Under the pieces are notes generated by a model, which worked only from the letters and a program-made list of their open reading frames with translations, was not told the DNA's origin and did not search any database. From Lodderomyces elongisporus (taxonomy: Eukaryota > Ascomycota > Pichiomycetes > Serinales > Debaryomycetaceae): DNA of 64,000 nt. The stretch spans positions 992,001 through 1,056,000 of the forward strand of contig NC_083674.1 of assembly GCF_030384665.1 (NCBI RefSeq), given 5' to 3'. This document shows positions 48,343-58,459 of this stretch, piece by piece. Every line of letters begins with the position of its first letter. Positions within the stretch are counted from its first letter, which is position 1. A program made the position numbers and the translations under genes.

Positions 48343-49611
48343 TTAGTGCAAGTTTTTAGCCAAGCTCAACTCATACGCATAAGCAATAGTCAACTTGACA
48401 TGTTCCGTAATGTGGTCCCAGTCCAATCTATCAATTGTGTCCATGGTAGAGTGGATGAACTTGTTGGAGTATTTCATTTCACTTTCAATGAGGAATGCAG
48501 ATGGGTAACCATTCTCAATTGCACTCGCATGATCTGAACATGCATAACCACAAGAACTTTCATGGTATGGAATCGAATTGTATGTACTAATGATAAGCTT
48601 CAAGAACTTATTCAACTCAACACTCGTGTAGTCAGCAATGAGTCCAAAGTGGGGCTCGACACCAGCATCTATACTACCTTGTGTATAACCAGTCATGTCT
48701 TGTTGTAACATTCCCACAACAACTTCAGAAGCATTTGAATATCTGGAAAAAACATCAATTGACCCCAAGAGGCCGCCTTCTTCGGCTGAATACCAATGGA
48801 ATTCCAAAGTGTTATAAGGTTTGAAACTACCATCTTTGTAGGCTTGTAAAATTAATCTGAGCGATTCCAAAGTGGTGATGGTGCCAGAACCATCATCATC
48901 AGCACCTGGAGCTCTCATAATATTTGGCAAGATCAAGTTAGCTGAGTCTTGGTGTGCACCAACAACAACTTTATCGTCAACGTGTCCTGGAATAGAAAGT
49001 ATTATTGAAAACTGATCCCACCCATCGTGGTGAATCTTGGTAATCTTTATCTCGTCGTGAGACTCAACCAACTTCTCAAGCTGGTTGTAAAGCCATTGGG
49101 CACTTTCAGCACCACTTTCTGTTTTATAATATCTGGTAAAGAATGACGTGAATTTGGTAAGTTTTTTGGTCATAAGATCAACATCAATCTCTTTGAATAA
49201 ACTCTTTACAGCATCAAGATGCTCAACACTTTGCGGATAATTGTAAACAGGAATGGGTTTCTTTAATGTCTTGATTTGCTTTGCTCCCATAAGAAAGAAC
49301 TTTTGCCATAAGGAAATTGTGGGACGTGAGATTAAACCTTGTTCAATAGCAGATTCAACTGGAATCTGCGCAGTAACATCAATAAAGTTCTTGTTTCTCC
49401 TTCTCAAATTGAGTTTATCGCTTTCTGAAACAAGACAAAACTCATCTGGGCCCAATTTAATCAATCTTGTTTTATCATAATGATGTTCGTCGCTGTTGTG
49501 GTAGCCAAGAATTGCTTGCTGGGGTAAACTAATCCAGTTTGGGAGGAGGTTGATTAAAGGAAACGAGATTGCTAAGCTGACAAGTGTCAATAAAGCAAGT
49601 GAATATTTCAT
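48343..49611 (-). CDS. Secreted or vacuolar M28 leucyl aminopeptidase
   Basis: 422 aa. Signal peptide MKYSLALLTLVSLAISF, then a propeptide with a possible Kex2-like site (RRRNK near 73). The M28 zinc peptidase domain runs from ~165 to the end. Co-catalytic metal and active-site motifs are VVVGAHQDS (His, Asp), APGADDDGSGT (bridging Asp), SAEEGGLLGS (catalytic Glu-Glu), LQQDMTGY (Asp) and CGYACSDHAS plus FIHSTMDT (final His). This full set predicts an active di-zinc aminopeptidase of the LAP1 type known from filamentous fungi, and resembles S. cerevisiae YDR415C. Its role is probably peptide scavenging outside the cell or in the vacuole. It is divergent from NUP170. Confidence 0.88.
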   Translation of the reverse strand: MKYSLALLTLVSLAISFPLINLLPNWISLPQQAILGYHNSDEHHYDKTRLIKLGPDEFCLVSESDKLNLRRRNKNFIDVTAQIPVESAIEQGLISRPTISLWQKFFLMGAKQIKTLKKPIPVYNYPQSVEHLDAVKSLFKEIDVDLMTKKLTKFTSFFTRYYKTESGAESAQWLYNQLEKLVESHDEIKITKIHHDGWDQFSIILSIPGHVDDKVVVGAHQDSANLILPNIMRAPGADDDGSGTITTLESLRLILQAYKDGSFKPYNTLEFHWYSAEEGGLLGSIDVFSRYSNASEVVVGMLQQDMTGYTQGSIDAGVEPHFGLIADYTSVELNKFLKLIISTYNSIPYHESSCGYACSDHASAIENGYPSAFLIESEMKYSNKFIHSTMDTIDRLDWDHITEHVKLTIAYAYELSLAKNLH

Positions 49612-49742
49612 TTTATTCTTTTCTTTTTTTTGCTTTGTAGTTCTCTTGAGTGTGGAAAGGTTTTATAGAAAAGGCAAAGTAGGATAAAATTATTTTTGAA
49701 TTGTGAATGGTACTGACAATTTGGAAAGCATTCAATTAGTTT

Positions 49743-49774
<32 letters not shown>

Positions 49775-50383
49775 TGTATGTATTTATGTATAGATATATA
49801 TGTGTGTGTGATATCCTTGTGCCGCACGAGAGTGGTATGCTACAAAATAGTACTATGGCGTTTGCTTGCTGGCGCAGAATTACGTTTTCAGGCTATGTGC
49901 GGTTACAAGCTTATATTAAAAATTCTATCCTTTTCAAACCTTCCAATTATATTATTTTTACTCATCTTTCAATTAAAAGAATGCCTATGGTTTGAGTTTT
50001 TATCAGAAATCGATAAATTGTCTGCATTATAAGGTCGAGTGGTTTACTACACCCTTTTTAACTGAATAATTAAGGAGTTACTCTCAAAGTAAATACTAAT
50101 TCATATAGAAAGAGAAAAATAAAAGAAAGAGAAGAAAAGCAGTAAAGAGAAAGAAAGAAAGAAAGAAACTGGCTGCTGAAACGTGTGCCATTCTGATTAA
50201 TATGAGAAGTTGGTGCAATATAGACTTGAACAATGGATCATGAAAAAGCTAACAATAATTCTCAATAGCTAAAGATCTTGGAAGCTATTAACTCAAAATA
50301 TGTGAAGCGTAGCTTTGGCACAAAATTATGTTTTTTGTTGACCTTATTAATGTACTAAACACTCTTCTTGCTTTCTATTTTAT

Positions 50384-50435
<52 letters not shown>

Positions 50436-50678
50436 CTCTCTCTCTTTTTCTCTCTCTCTTCGCGTTTAATGCACTTTTTCTAGATGTCGAAACTTCTCAA
50501 ACCCATTGCAAACAAAGTTCTAAGAGACAATACGAGCATTGACCTATTCTTTTTTTTTTTGAACTACTCCTCTCTCGATCAACTGCAACAATAACAACAA
50601 TAACAACAATCACTACTACTCCTACTCCTACTTCCAGTACTAGTGCCACGAAAATAACAACGCATCATTGAGTCAAGG
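49612..50678. other. Divergent region between the M28 peptidase gene and NUP170
   Basis: 1.07 kb with TATATA and GTAT runs (49745-49810), a GAAA run (50145-50168) and a long (TC)n array (50389-50460). ACAATAACA repeats (50586-50612) lead up to the NUP170 start. Confidence 0.7.
50389..50460. repeat. (TC)n microsatellite
   Basis: About 70 bp of TC repeats interrupted by TTTT, upstream of NUP170. Confidence 0.9.
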
Positions 50679-53600
50679 ATGGTTAGTATACTACCAGGCC
50701 ACAATACTTCAGGTCATGGCACCACCAAGAACAAATTTATTTCCCCTACGATTCGATTAGGAGAATCCGCAATCGATGAGTTGACAAAGTTTCATTCGGA
50801 CTCTTCATCGTTTTCTTCCTTTTCGGCCTCCGCCTCTGTGTCCGCTTCCAACTCAGCAGCAAGAATAGGCGAATCAGCATCCTCCTTGATGAGAAGGTTT
50901 ATGCAACCTGTGGGCTTGGAAGTGAAGGAAGCCAATTACAAAGTTGGAATTCCTGATTTTGCTACTTTGTCGCCCTTGACGCTAGGAGCAAAGTTGATCT
51001 CCAACATCAGCAAAATTGACTCTAGTATACCACACGATATTTTTGCTTCAGAGAACATGATCAAAAATGAAACTAATCTCGACAATTATTATTTTGACTA
51101 TGAAAACGGACTCAATGATTTCTCGAGGTTTGAAAAAGTGCAACAGTATGATTTACCAGATACCTTTTTTGAGGAATACAACAAAACAGAGTGTATTACG
51201 AAAATTGGGTTGCTTCCTGAAATCGATCGAAGTTGGATCTCAGTCGACAATAAATTGATCTTGTGGAATTACAAAATTCCCCAATCGTCATTCAACAAGT
51301 CTGCACAGTTTCTCACACTAGACCAAATCGAAAGCACAGTGCTTGCGATAAAATTGGTCAAGCCAAAGGATGGCATATTTCTCAAGGAGATTAACCATCT
51401 TTTGATTGTTGCAACCGTGACTAGCATACAAATATTCTTGGTCAAATATGGCAAGGAACACAACAATTTGGAAGTGTTCAATCCAGACTTGTCTGTCTCC
51501 GTGCAGGGATTAACAGTAAATAATATTATAGCTCACCCAAAAACACAGGATATCTACTTTACCGGAGAAGGAAGCGGAACCAATATTTGGAGGTTGGAAT
51601 ATTCAAATAAATCATCTTTTACCAAAAACAGGTGTGACAAAGTTTGCTTAACGAAAGGTACTTTTTCAAGCGTTTTACCTAGCAGTTTCCTGAGCTTTGG
51701 TTTTGCTAGTAACACTAATACTACTCCACGAACATCGGGTACTTTTTCAGCTTCTTCTGCATCTTCCTCCGCATCTGCTTCTGCTGCTGCCGGCGCCGCC
51801 GCAGCCAACATTCCAGAGACTATTTCTCAACTTGAAATTGACTCTGGTCGCGACATTTTGTACTCATTGTCAAATAAATCAGTTATTAGAGTCTACAAGC
51901 TAATACCACGACAGGATAGCTTAAATGAAGGAAGCACTTTGACTCCAACTCAGATCTTCAAATCCGCATCATCTGTATTTGTTGACCCAAGCAGTTTCAA
52001 AGTTTTTGAAAGGTTCAAGATCATTAACATTCATGCCATCTCCTCGCATGAATCCTCTGTTATTCAATTGATAGCAGTTACAAGTAATGGTACTAGAATT
52101 TTACTCAAATTGGGGTCAACTTCATCATTCACTTCTTTGCTCTCGTCAGCCATAACCTCTTCGGCTGCGTTGAAGCTAAATCTCGTCAATATTAGGTTTC
52201 CACCAACCAGAGAAATTCCTGAGATTAACAATGAACTTGACTCTTTTACAAGAGATAGGCAATACATTTCACAAATTATAGCTAACCAACAAAAGTCGCA
52301 ACTCTTAAAGAACACCAAAATTGCCAAAATGATCAGTCCTGGAGTGTTCATATGTGTTAAAAAGACCAAGAGATCTGACAAATTGTTTATTGCCACCACA
52401 AACTTTGGGTACCTCAAGAAAAACGGCAAGTTGGTTGAAGATGCAGAATTTATCAAATACACCACGAGCGAGAGTTCACCATATACATACATTCAAGGAA
52501 TTGTTCAACTCAATGATTCTATGAATGCTACGAATACGCCTAATGGGTATGCAAACATTGCAGCAAGTCAGTATACAAAGGAACCATTGAGAATTGCAAT
52601 CTTGACCAACTTTGGAATCATGGTTTATCAATACAGAACACCAGACCAAATATTGAGACCCCTCAAAGATGAAGTTGTGGAAAATTTTATGGAGGAAAAC
52701 GGATACGAAGAAACATGTTCAACGTTGTTGTATCTTGCTTGCTCATACGGTCAGCACGATGAAAATGACTTGTTTGAAAGAAAAGCACAAGTCTTGTTCT
52801 CGACTTGTGGAAACAATGCTCGATTGGGCAATCTCGCTCTGCGATCATCAACTTCGGCGGCTTTGATTCCACACCATCAACAATTTTCACAAAGCAGTAT
52901 CACTGCCGCAGCTGGTGCTGCAGCTGGTAGTGGTGGTGCTGCTAATGGTGCTTCTGCTTCCAATAATAGTCAACCAACTGTTGAGCAAGTTGTATTGAGT
53001 GACAGGTTCTATGGTACTTGTTTACTAATTTCAAGATTCCTCAAGGATATTTGGAACCAAAAAGTGTTTACACCGGTGCCGACCCTCAAATTGGCCATAA
53101 GCGGTGATGTTGAAGTAGCAAGTATTGGAGAAAGCAAAGTAATTATACAGAGTGTAAGCATCGACAAAAAGGTGATTGAATATTTCATTGGAACGATTGT
53201 TGTTCTAATTGATTTTTTTCAAAAAAATGGAAACAACATACAAGGTTTGAATGCTCCAAATTTCAGTTCAGACCCATTGCAGTATGAGAATGAAGTTTGC
53301 GTTAGAGCTGAAAATATTGCATTCACTTCCATTTTGAAGTCTTTAAAGTCGATGAAAGAGGCATTTTCATTCCTTTTGGTGTTGGTGGAGGAATACGAAA
53401 CAAAATCTAAAAGCACCGGTTTTGGTGAAATCTTGGAGCTTCTCTCTTTGCAAGACCAAACAAATCTTTTGGTTTTGAGGTTTAAAGACATTCTCTTGCC
53501 AAGTAGAGAAGTGAGATCGTTGATCAAGAGCCTCACATCTGCACTCATCAACCAGAGCATTTCCAAAGGCTTTTCTATTGATCTGATTGCCACGTCTTTA

Positions 53601-55130
53601 CAGCAAAGATGCGGATCTTTTTGTTCGACCAATGATGTTTTCACTTATAAAGCCACAGAGTATCTAATGAAGGCAAAGGAAACTGGATCTCGAGATGTTG
53701 ACTTTAAATTGAAATGTTTGAAAAATGCAGTGTTGCTTTTTGAAGAAGCTTACGATACACTATCAGTGGACACGATTGAGAAAACTGTTGATTTGATGAC
53801 CGATTTGGAATTTTACCTGGGTGCCATCAACATGTTGTTAAATATCGCCTTGAAAGTTAACAATGCGTCCAAGATTCAGCTTAGCTCGATTAACCAAATC
53901 AGCGACCAATCATTTAATAGTAGTTTGCAAAATGAAAACTCTGCCAAAGTGAACAAGATCTACCAAATTATCTTTAGTATTTTGGTCAAAGTGGATTTCA
54001 AAGCACTTAAAATTTCGGAAACAAACAACCAGCTTTTGATTAATGAGTTTTTGGAAGTAAGAGAATTGGCATACAATACATGTTTTGCATCAAAAAGTAA
54101 GGATTTTCATTTCCTTTTTTACGAGTGGTTTATCGAACAAGGTTTGAGCGAGCGTTTACTAGATGTGAATACCGTTTTCATTTTGCCATTTTTGGAGTTA
54201 AAAGCTGAAAATAATATTGGTTTGACTAATGTACTTTGGCTCTATCATGCGAAGCGCGATAATTATTTTGAGGCTGCAAAAATTTTGTATGCCCTTTCCA
54301 TTTCCCAATTTGATCTCAGTTTGGACAAGAGAATTGAGTACTTGTCTCGTGCCAATGGGTTCTGTAATTGCGTTTGTCCGCCAGATACCAGGCAAAAGAT
54401 GGTGCAACTATCATTAACAATTCAGGAACTATTCGAAGTAGCTGATATTCAATTAGCAATTTTGAGGAAGGTCGAGAGCGATGCTAGAATCAATGCAGAG
54501 AATCGTAAAATAGCTGTTGAAGCATTGAGCAACAAGATTTTGTCTATTAGCGATTTGTTTAACAGTTATGTTGATCCCTTGGGGTATTATGAGCTTTCGT
54601 TATTGATTTTCAAAGTTTCTGATTATCAAAACGTGGATGATATTTTGAAAAGATGGAGTCTTTTGTTTGAGCGTATATTTAGACTCTCGAAGTCGTCGAA
54701 AGAGCCATTCTACATCTTGCTCGATGAAGAGATGGCCTTGTTTGGACCAAAATTGTCCGATAATGATATTGTTTTTCCTGTGGATGAGCTTGTCAAATTA
54801 ATCAGTAAGACACTTCACGAGGCCATTGACGAGAATTCTGTGGTGGAAACACCTCCAAAAGGATACTTGGTTGATTTATTTGTCAAATGCGGCGTTCCAT
54901 ATGAGAAATTGTACTACAGCATGAGGGGTTTAATTGAAAATGGTGGAGGGTTTGAAGTGTTTACCGGCTTTACAAAATATCTCAAGGAAAATGAAATGGC
55001 GTTTCTTTTGAAAAAATGGTACGCTACAGACAAGAGGCTTAAAGAGTTGATTTCAGCCGACCAAATTGTAAATTTTGGTGATGTATACTCCCTCGAGATG
55101 GACCCTGTAAGAAAATCAAACTACGTGTAG
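50679..55130 (+). CDS. NUP170: Nucleoporin Nup170/Nup157 (Nup155 family)
   Basis: 1483 aa, in the size range of the family. The N-terminal extension is Ser-rich. A beta-propeller domain starts near 85 with VGIPDFATLSPLTLGAKLI, and later YDLPDTFFEEYNKTECITKI and RSWISVDNKLILWNY, typical of Nup155/Nup170. The C-terminal ~800 residues are an alpha-solenoid (KCLKNAVLLFEEAYDTLSVD, EYLSRANGFCNCVCPPDTRQ). Inserts rich in Ala/Ser (~350-380) and Gly/Ala (~740-765) are probably disordered loops. In yeast the protein is an inner-ring scaffold of the nuclear pore complex with a membrane-binding loop in the propeller and has roles in subtelomeric chromatin. Whether a second paralogue (Nup157) exists is not visible here. 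It converges on the DAS2-like gene. Confidence 0.9.
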   Translation: MVSILPGHNTSGHGTTKNKFISPTIRLGESAIDELTKFHSDSSSFSSFSASASVSASNSAARIGESASSLMRRFMQPVGLEVKEANYKVGIPDFATLSPLTLGAKLISNISKIDSSIPHDIFASENMIKNETNLDNYYFDYENGLNDFSRFEKVQQYDLPDTFFEEYNKTECITKIGLLPEIDRSWISVDNKLILWNYKIPQSSFNKSAQFLTLDQIESTVLAIKLVKPKDGIFLKEINHLLIVATVTSIQIFLVKYGKEHNNLEVFNPDLSVSVQGLTVNNIIAHPKTQDIYFTGEGSGTNIWRLEYSNKSSFTKNRCDKVCLTKGTFSSVLPSSFLSFGFASNTNTTPRTSGTFSASSASSSASASAAAGAAAANIPETISQLEIDSGRDILYSLSNKSVIRVYKLIPRQDSLNEGSTLTPTQIFKSASSVFVDPSSFKVFERFKIINIHAISSHESSVIQLIAVTSNGTRILLKLGSTSSFTSLLSSAITSSAALKLNLVNIRFPPTREIPEINNELDSFTRDRQYISQIIANQQKSQLLKNTKIAKMISPGVFICVKKTKRSDKLFIATTNFGYLKKNGKLVEDAEFIKYTTSESSPYTYIQGIVQLNDSMNATNTPNGYANIAASQYTKEPLRIAILTNFGIMVYQYRTPDQILRPLKDEVVENFMEENGYEETCSTLLYLACSYGQHDENDLFERKAQVLFSTCGNNARLGNLALRSSTSAALIPHHQQFSQSSITAAAGAAAGSGGAANGASASNNSQPTVEQVVLSDRFYGTCLLISRFLKDIWNQKVFTPVPTLKLAISGDVEVASIGESKVIIQSVSIDKKVIEYFIGTIVVLIDFFQKNGNNIQGLNAPNFSSDPLQYENEVCVRAENIAFTSILKSLKSMKEAFSFLLVLVEEYETKSKSTGFGEILELLSLQDQTNLLVLRFKDILLPSREVRSLIKSLTSALINQSISKGFSIDLIATSLQQRCGSFCSTNDVFTYKATEYLMKAKETGSRDVDFKLKCLKNAVLLFEEAYDTLSVDTIEKTVDLMTDLEFYLGAINMLLNIALKVNNASKIQLSSINQISDQSFNSSLQNENSAKVNKIYQIIFSILVKVDFKALKISETNNQLLINEFLEVRELAYNTCFASKSKDFHFLFYEWFIEQGLSERLLDVNTVFILPFLELKAENNIGLTNVLWLYHAKRDNYFEAAKILYALSISQFDLSLDKRIEYLSRANGFCNCVCPPDTRQKMVQLSLTIQELFEVADIQLAILRKVESDARINAENRKIAVEALSNKILSISDLFNSYVDPLGYYELSLLIFKVSDYQNVDDILKRWSLLFERIFRLSKSSKEPFYILLDEEMALFGPKLSDNDIVFPVDELVKLISKTLHEAIDENSVVETPPKGYLVDLFVKCGVPYEKLYYSMRGLIENGGGFEVFTGFTKYLKENEMAFLLKKWYATDKRLKELISADQIVNFGDVYSLEMDPVRKSNYV

Positions 55131-55330
55131 CTTTAGAATATGTTTAATTAAATAAATAGTCTAAAGAAGAAAAAAAAAATTTAAAACAAACAGAATAAAT
55201 AATATTTGGTTCGAATAACAGTCGATCAATGCTTTATAAATGTATACGTATATATATATAGATAGATAGATATACAATTAATTCATTAATTAATTCGTCA
55301 AATTGGTCAAATTGTGAAGACCCATGCACC

Positions 55331-56257
55331 CTAATTAAGCTGATAAAATTTATTCTTTTGCACATCAAATCGTTCCTTTTCAAAAAATCTTGAAGGCCGC
55401 AAGTGACTATCAGAAAAACTTTGTCGGTGGGCACTTATAGAAGTCAATTTTTCTCCTTTGTGTAGTAGGATTCCATCAATAACCAACCGCACGGCGTTGG
55501 GCTCGGCACCTCGCGGCATAACTATGTCTGCAAATTCTTTTGTTGGAACAATATAGTCACTCATTTCAATTCTGGCGCCAAGCAAATAAGTGTTGATGAC
55601 TTCTTCAAGTGTGTTTGATTTTGTCCCCAAAACATCCCTCTTGATCCATCTGATCAACCTTGTATCGGCATCACTGTCAATGAAAACCTTGATTTGAGCC
55701 ATATCTCGCAACTCTTTGTCGTATAAAGCATATAGTCCATGGACAATTATAATCTGCTGTGGTTGCGATGACGATGAAGATGAAGATGAAGATGATGAAC
55801 ATGCTGATGCGGTGGCAAGAGAAGTAGAGCCAAAAGTAGAGCCAGAAGTAGAGCCAGAAGTAGATGCAGCTTTAGATGGTGAAGATGACAATGGCATCGG
55901 CGGCTCCTTCGCCTTTTTAATGCACTCGTTAAGATCTATCTTTAATTTTTGAAAGTTGAACCTGGATGGCTTGAGGATAGGGTAATTATGCTCATCCTCG
56001 ACATCATTGCCGTCTTTTCCCTTACCGCGCTTGCTAACTGTTATAGCCGTCGATTTTGAACTGATGAATTGAGAAGTATCTATAGATGATCCAGCTTGGT
56101 CGGCATATTCTGACATGTCTACTATACGCACCTCGGCAGAGCCCTCGGGTAGGACGGACAAAAGCTCATCTTTAATGGCTCTTGCTGTAGTACTCTTGCC
56201 AGCGGCATGGCCCCCTCCCAATAACACAATCACTGGCTGGTATCCTCCGGTGTGCAT
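55331..56257 (-). CDS. DAS2: Das2-like P-loop uridine kinase-related protein
   Basis: 308 aa from the ATG at 56257 (MHTGGYQPVIVLLGGGHAAG). Upstream in-frame sequence is only the repeat region and lacks an ATG. The Walker A motif is GGGHAAGKST (12-21). Then IIVHGLYALYDKELRD (Walker B-like strand), SDADTRLIRWIKRDVLG with the R-x-x-R-R/K lid type of uridine kinases, and SDYIVPTKEFADIVMPRG close to the end. The fold is the PRK/uridine-kinase family. S. cerevisiae Das2 is a poorly studied member with uncertain substrate. A Ser/Thr-Gly-Ser insertion (residues ~140-185) is a repeat-driven loop not expected in the enzyme. It is divergent from FAL1 across the 10-bp repeat array. Confidence 0.72.
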   Translation of the reverse strand: MHTGGYQPVIVLLGGGHAAGKSTTARAIKDELLSVLPEGSAEVRIVDMSEYADQAGSSIDTSQFISSKSTAITVSKRGKGKDGNDVEDEHNYPILKPSRFNFQKLKIDLNECIKKAKEPPMPLSSSPSKAASTSGSTSGSTFGSTSLATASACSSSSSSSSSSSQPQQIIIVHGLYALYDKELRDMAQIKVFIDSDADTRLIRWIKRDVLGTKSNTLEEVINTYLLGARIEMSDYIVPTKEFADIVMPRGAEPNAVRLVIDGILLHKGEKLTSISAHRQSFSDSHLRPSRFFEKERFDVQKNKFYQLN

Positions 56258-56647
56258 TATGGGTACTGTGTAATACTGTGTAATACTGTGTAATACTGTG
56301 TAATACTGTGTAATACTGTGTGGGTACTGTGTAATACTGTGTGGGTACTGTGTGGGCACTGTGTGGATGGGTTTCGAAAGAAGGCGGATACCTTGGCTGC
56401 GAATCTAGGGGTAAAAAAAAATTTAAAGTACGCACAGGAAAGCTCTTCTGAGGTTTTTCTGAGGCTCTTCGCAAGGCTCTTCGCGAGGCCTTTGTCAGGG
56501 CAAGGTTCTTTCTTAGCATCCAAGTGGTTAACATTACAACTCATCTTTTTTTCTTTTTTAGTTACATTCCCATTGAAACTGCTCCCTGCCATTTACCAGC
56601 ACTATATCTTCTCCGTCTACACAAATTTAGCGCACACACATACACAT
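56258..56647. promoter_or_regulatory. Divergent promoter of DAS2-like gene and FAL1
   Basis: 390 bp. The DAS2-proximal ~105 bp is a GTGTAATACT tandem array. The rest contains an AGGCTCTTCGCAAGGCTCTTCGC direct repeat (near 56460-56485). It is unusually free of stop codons in the FAL1 frame from 56318. Confidence 0.6.
56261..56366. repeat. GTGTAATACT 10-bp tandem array
   Basis: About nine units of TAATACTGTG, some as TGGGTACTGTG, starting 4 bp upstream of the DAS2-like ATG. Confidence 0.95.
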
Positions 56648-57847
56648 ATGGACGAATTTGATAGGGATCTTGACAATGAGTTGGAGTTTAGTCACAAGTC
56701 GACGAAAGGTGTTAAAGTTCACCGTACTTTTGAAAGTATGAGGTTAAAGCCCGAGTTGTTGAAAGGAATATATGCATATGGGTTTGAAGCTCCATCGGCA
56801 ATTCAATCAAGAGCAATTATGCAAATCATTAGTGGGCGTGATACCATTGCACAAGCCCAGTCGGGAACAGGAAAGACTGCCACATTCTCCATTGGGATGC
56901 TTGAAGTGTTGGATTCCAAGTCCAAGGAGTGTCAGGCTTTGGTTTTGTCGCCGACTAGAGAATTGGCAACACAGATTCAGAATGTGATCAAGCATCTTGG
57001 AGACTATATGAATATTCAGACATATGCGTGTATAGGAGGCAAGAATGTTGGTACAGATATCAAGAGGCTACAACAAGGACAGCAAATTGTGAGTGGTACT
57101 CCCGGTAGAGTTCTCGATGTCATCAAGAGACGTAATTTGTCCACGCGTCATATCAAGATGCTTATCCTTGATGAAGCCGATGAATTATTTACAAAGGGGT
57201 TCAAAGAGCAGATATATGAAATATATAAACACTTGCCACCTGGAGTGCAAGTAGTTGTGGTTAGTGCCACTTTAACGCACGAGGTGTTGGAGATGACTGG
57301 CAAATTTACTACCGATCCTGTAAAGATTTTGGTCAAGAGGGAAGAAGTGTCGCTTTCAGGGATTAAGCAGTACTATATCCAATGTGAGAAGGAGGATTGG
57401 AAATTCGATACCTTGTGCGATCTATATGACAATTTAACAATTACACAAGCAGTGATTTTCTGCAACACTAAAATCAAAGTCAACTGGTTGACTGACCAGA
57501 TGCGAAAACAGAATTTCACTGTGGTGGCTATGCATGGGGATATGAAACAGGAAGAGCGAGACGCAATAATGAATGACTTTAGATCAGGGAACTCTAGAGT
57601 GTTGATTTCAACAGATGTTTGGGCACGAGGAATCGATGTGCAACAAATATCGCTTGTGATCAACTATGATTTGCCATTGGACAAAGAGAATTATATACAT
57701 AGAATTGGTCGGTCAGGAAGGTTCGGAAGGAAAGGCACTGCAATCAACCTTCTAACGAAAAGCGACACGATAGAGTTAAAGGCTCTAGAGAAGTATTATA
57801 GCACTAAAATCAAGGAGATGCCATCGAATGTCAATGACGTGATGTAG
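56648..57847 (+). CDS. FAL1: DEAD-box RNA helicase Fal1 (eIF4A-III family)
   Basis: 399 aa from the ATG at 56648, exactly the length of S. cerevisiae Fal1. All DEAD-box motifs are in place: Q motif ([12 protein letters not shown]), I AQSGTGKT, Ia PTRELA, GG (IGGKN), Ib [52 protein letters not shown]. In yeast Fal1 is an essential nucleolar helicase for 40S (18S rRNA) biogenesis, assisted by the MIF4G protein Sgd1. Its human orthologue is the exon-junction factor eIF4A3. The upstream reading frame stays open for 110 codons without an ATG. The family N-terminus starts at MDEFDRD, so this start is preferred. Confidence 0.95.
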   Translation: MDEFDRDLDNELEFSHKSTKGVKVHRTFESMRLKPELLKGIYAYGFEAPSAIQSRAIMQIISGRDTIAQAQSGTGKTATFSIGMLEVLDSKSKECQALVLSPTRELATQIQNVIKHLGDYMNIQTYACIGGKNVGTDIKRLQQGQQIVSGTPGRVLDVIKRRNLSTRHIKMLILDEADELFTKGFKEQIYEIYKHLPPGVQVVVVSATLTHEVLEMTGKFTTDPVKILVKREEVSLSGIKQYYIQCEKEDWKFDTLCDLYDNLTITQAVIFCNTKIKVNWLTDQMRKQNFTVVAMHGDMKQEERDAIMNDFRSGNSRVLISTDVWARGIDVQQISLVINYDLPLDKENYIHRIGRSGRFGRKGTAINLLTKSDTIELKALEKYYSTKIKEMPSNVNDVM

Positions 57848-58206
57848 AGGAAATAACCTCAAACTAATGGAAGCAAGAAATTAATAGTATACAAATTGAA
57901 ACAAACTTAAACAAATTTTGAAAAGAAGAAAACATAAAAATAAATAAAAGAATATTGCAATCTTGAGCTATTTCGATGAATTCTGTACTGTTGAATGTGA
58001 AATGTTGTGTATATTCCGTAATGTATAAAGTTAAATATTTGCACTGTATGTATTAGACGATAATCATGGGAACTGAGTACAATGCTATAAAATATCACGT
58101 TTAAAAAGTGTACAAAATCAGAGGCTTTGAACTCATCTCGCACTTCAGCAGCTTTAATTTTATATATATATATATATACGCACATAGAATAAAAAAAAAT
58201 AAAGAA

Positions 58207-58238
<32 letters not shown>

Positions 58239-58459
58239 AGATTAATACAAGTCCTTCTCAATCTACAATTTTTGCTTCTTTCCATTCCTATTCTTTTACC
58301 TCTTTTCCAACTAGAAACCCAAACCAAAGTCTTCTGTTTGTTTGTTTGTTTCTTTGTTTGTTTCCAATTTTTTCATCTTATTTTTTCAACAACAACAACA
58401 GTAACTTGAATATATATACACACACATATAACAATAACCATAAGTAAAACCAATACAAG
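57848..58459. other. Intergenic region between FAL1 and KAP123
   Basis: 612 bp, tandem genes. Contains a (TA)n tract (58160-58178), an AAAAAG run (58200-58240), a TTTG run (58338-58362) and a CAACAACAA run (58388-58401) near the KAP123 start. No gene seen. Confidence 0.7.

Noticed and set aside
56258..56359. N-terminal extension of the DAS2-like protein through the 10-bp repeat
   Set aside because: It would start at GTG and encode only repeat peptide (TQYYTV). The first ATG at 56257 leads directly into the kinase domain.
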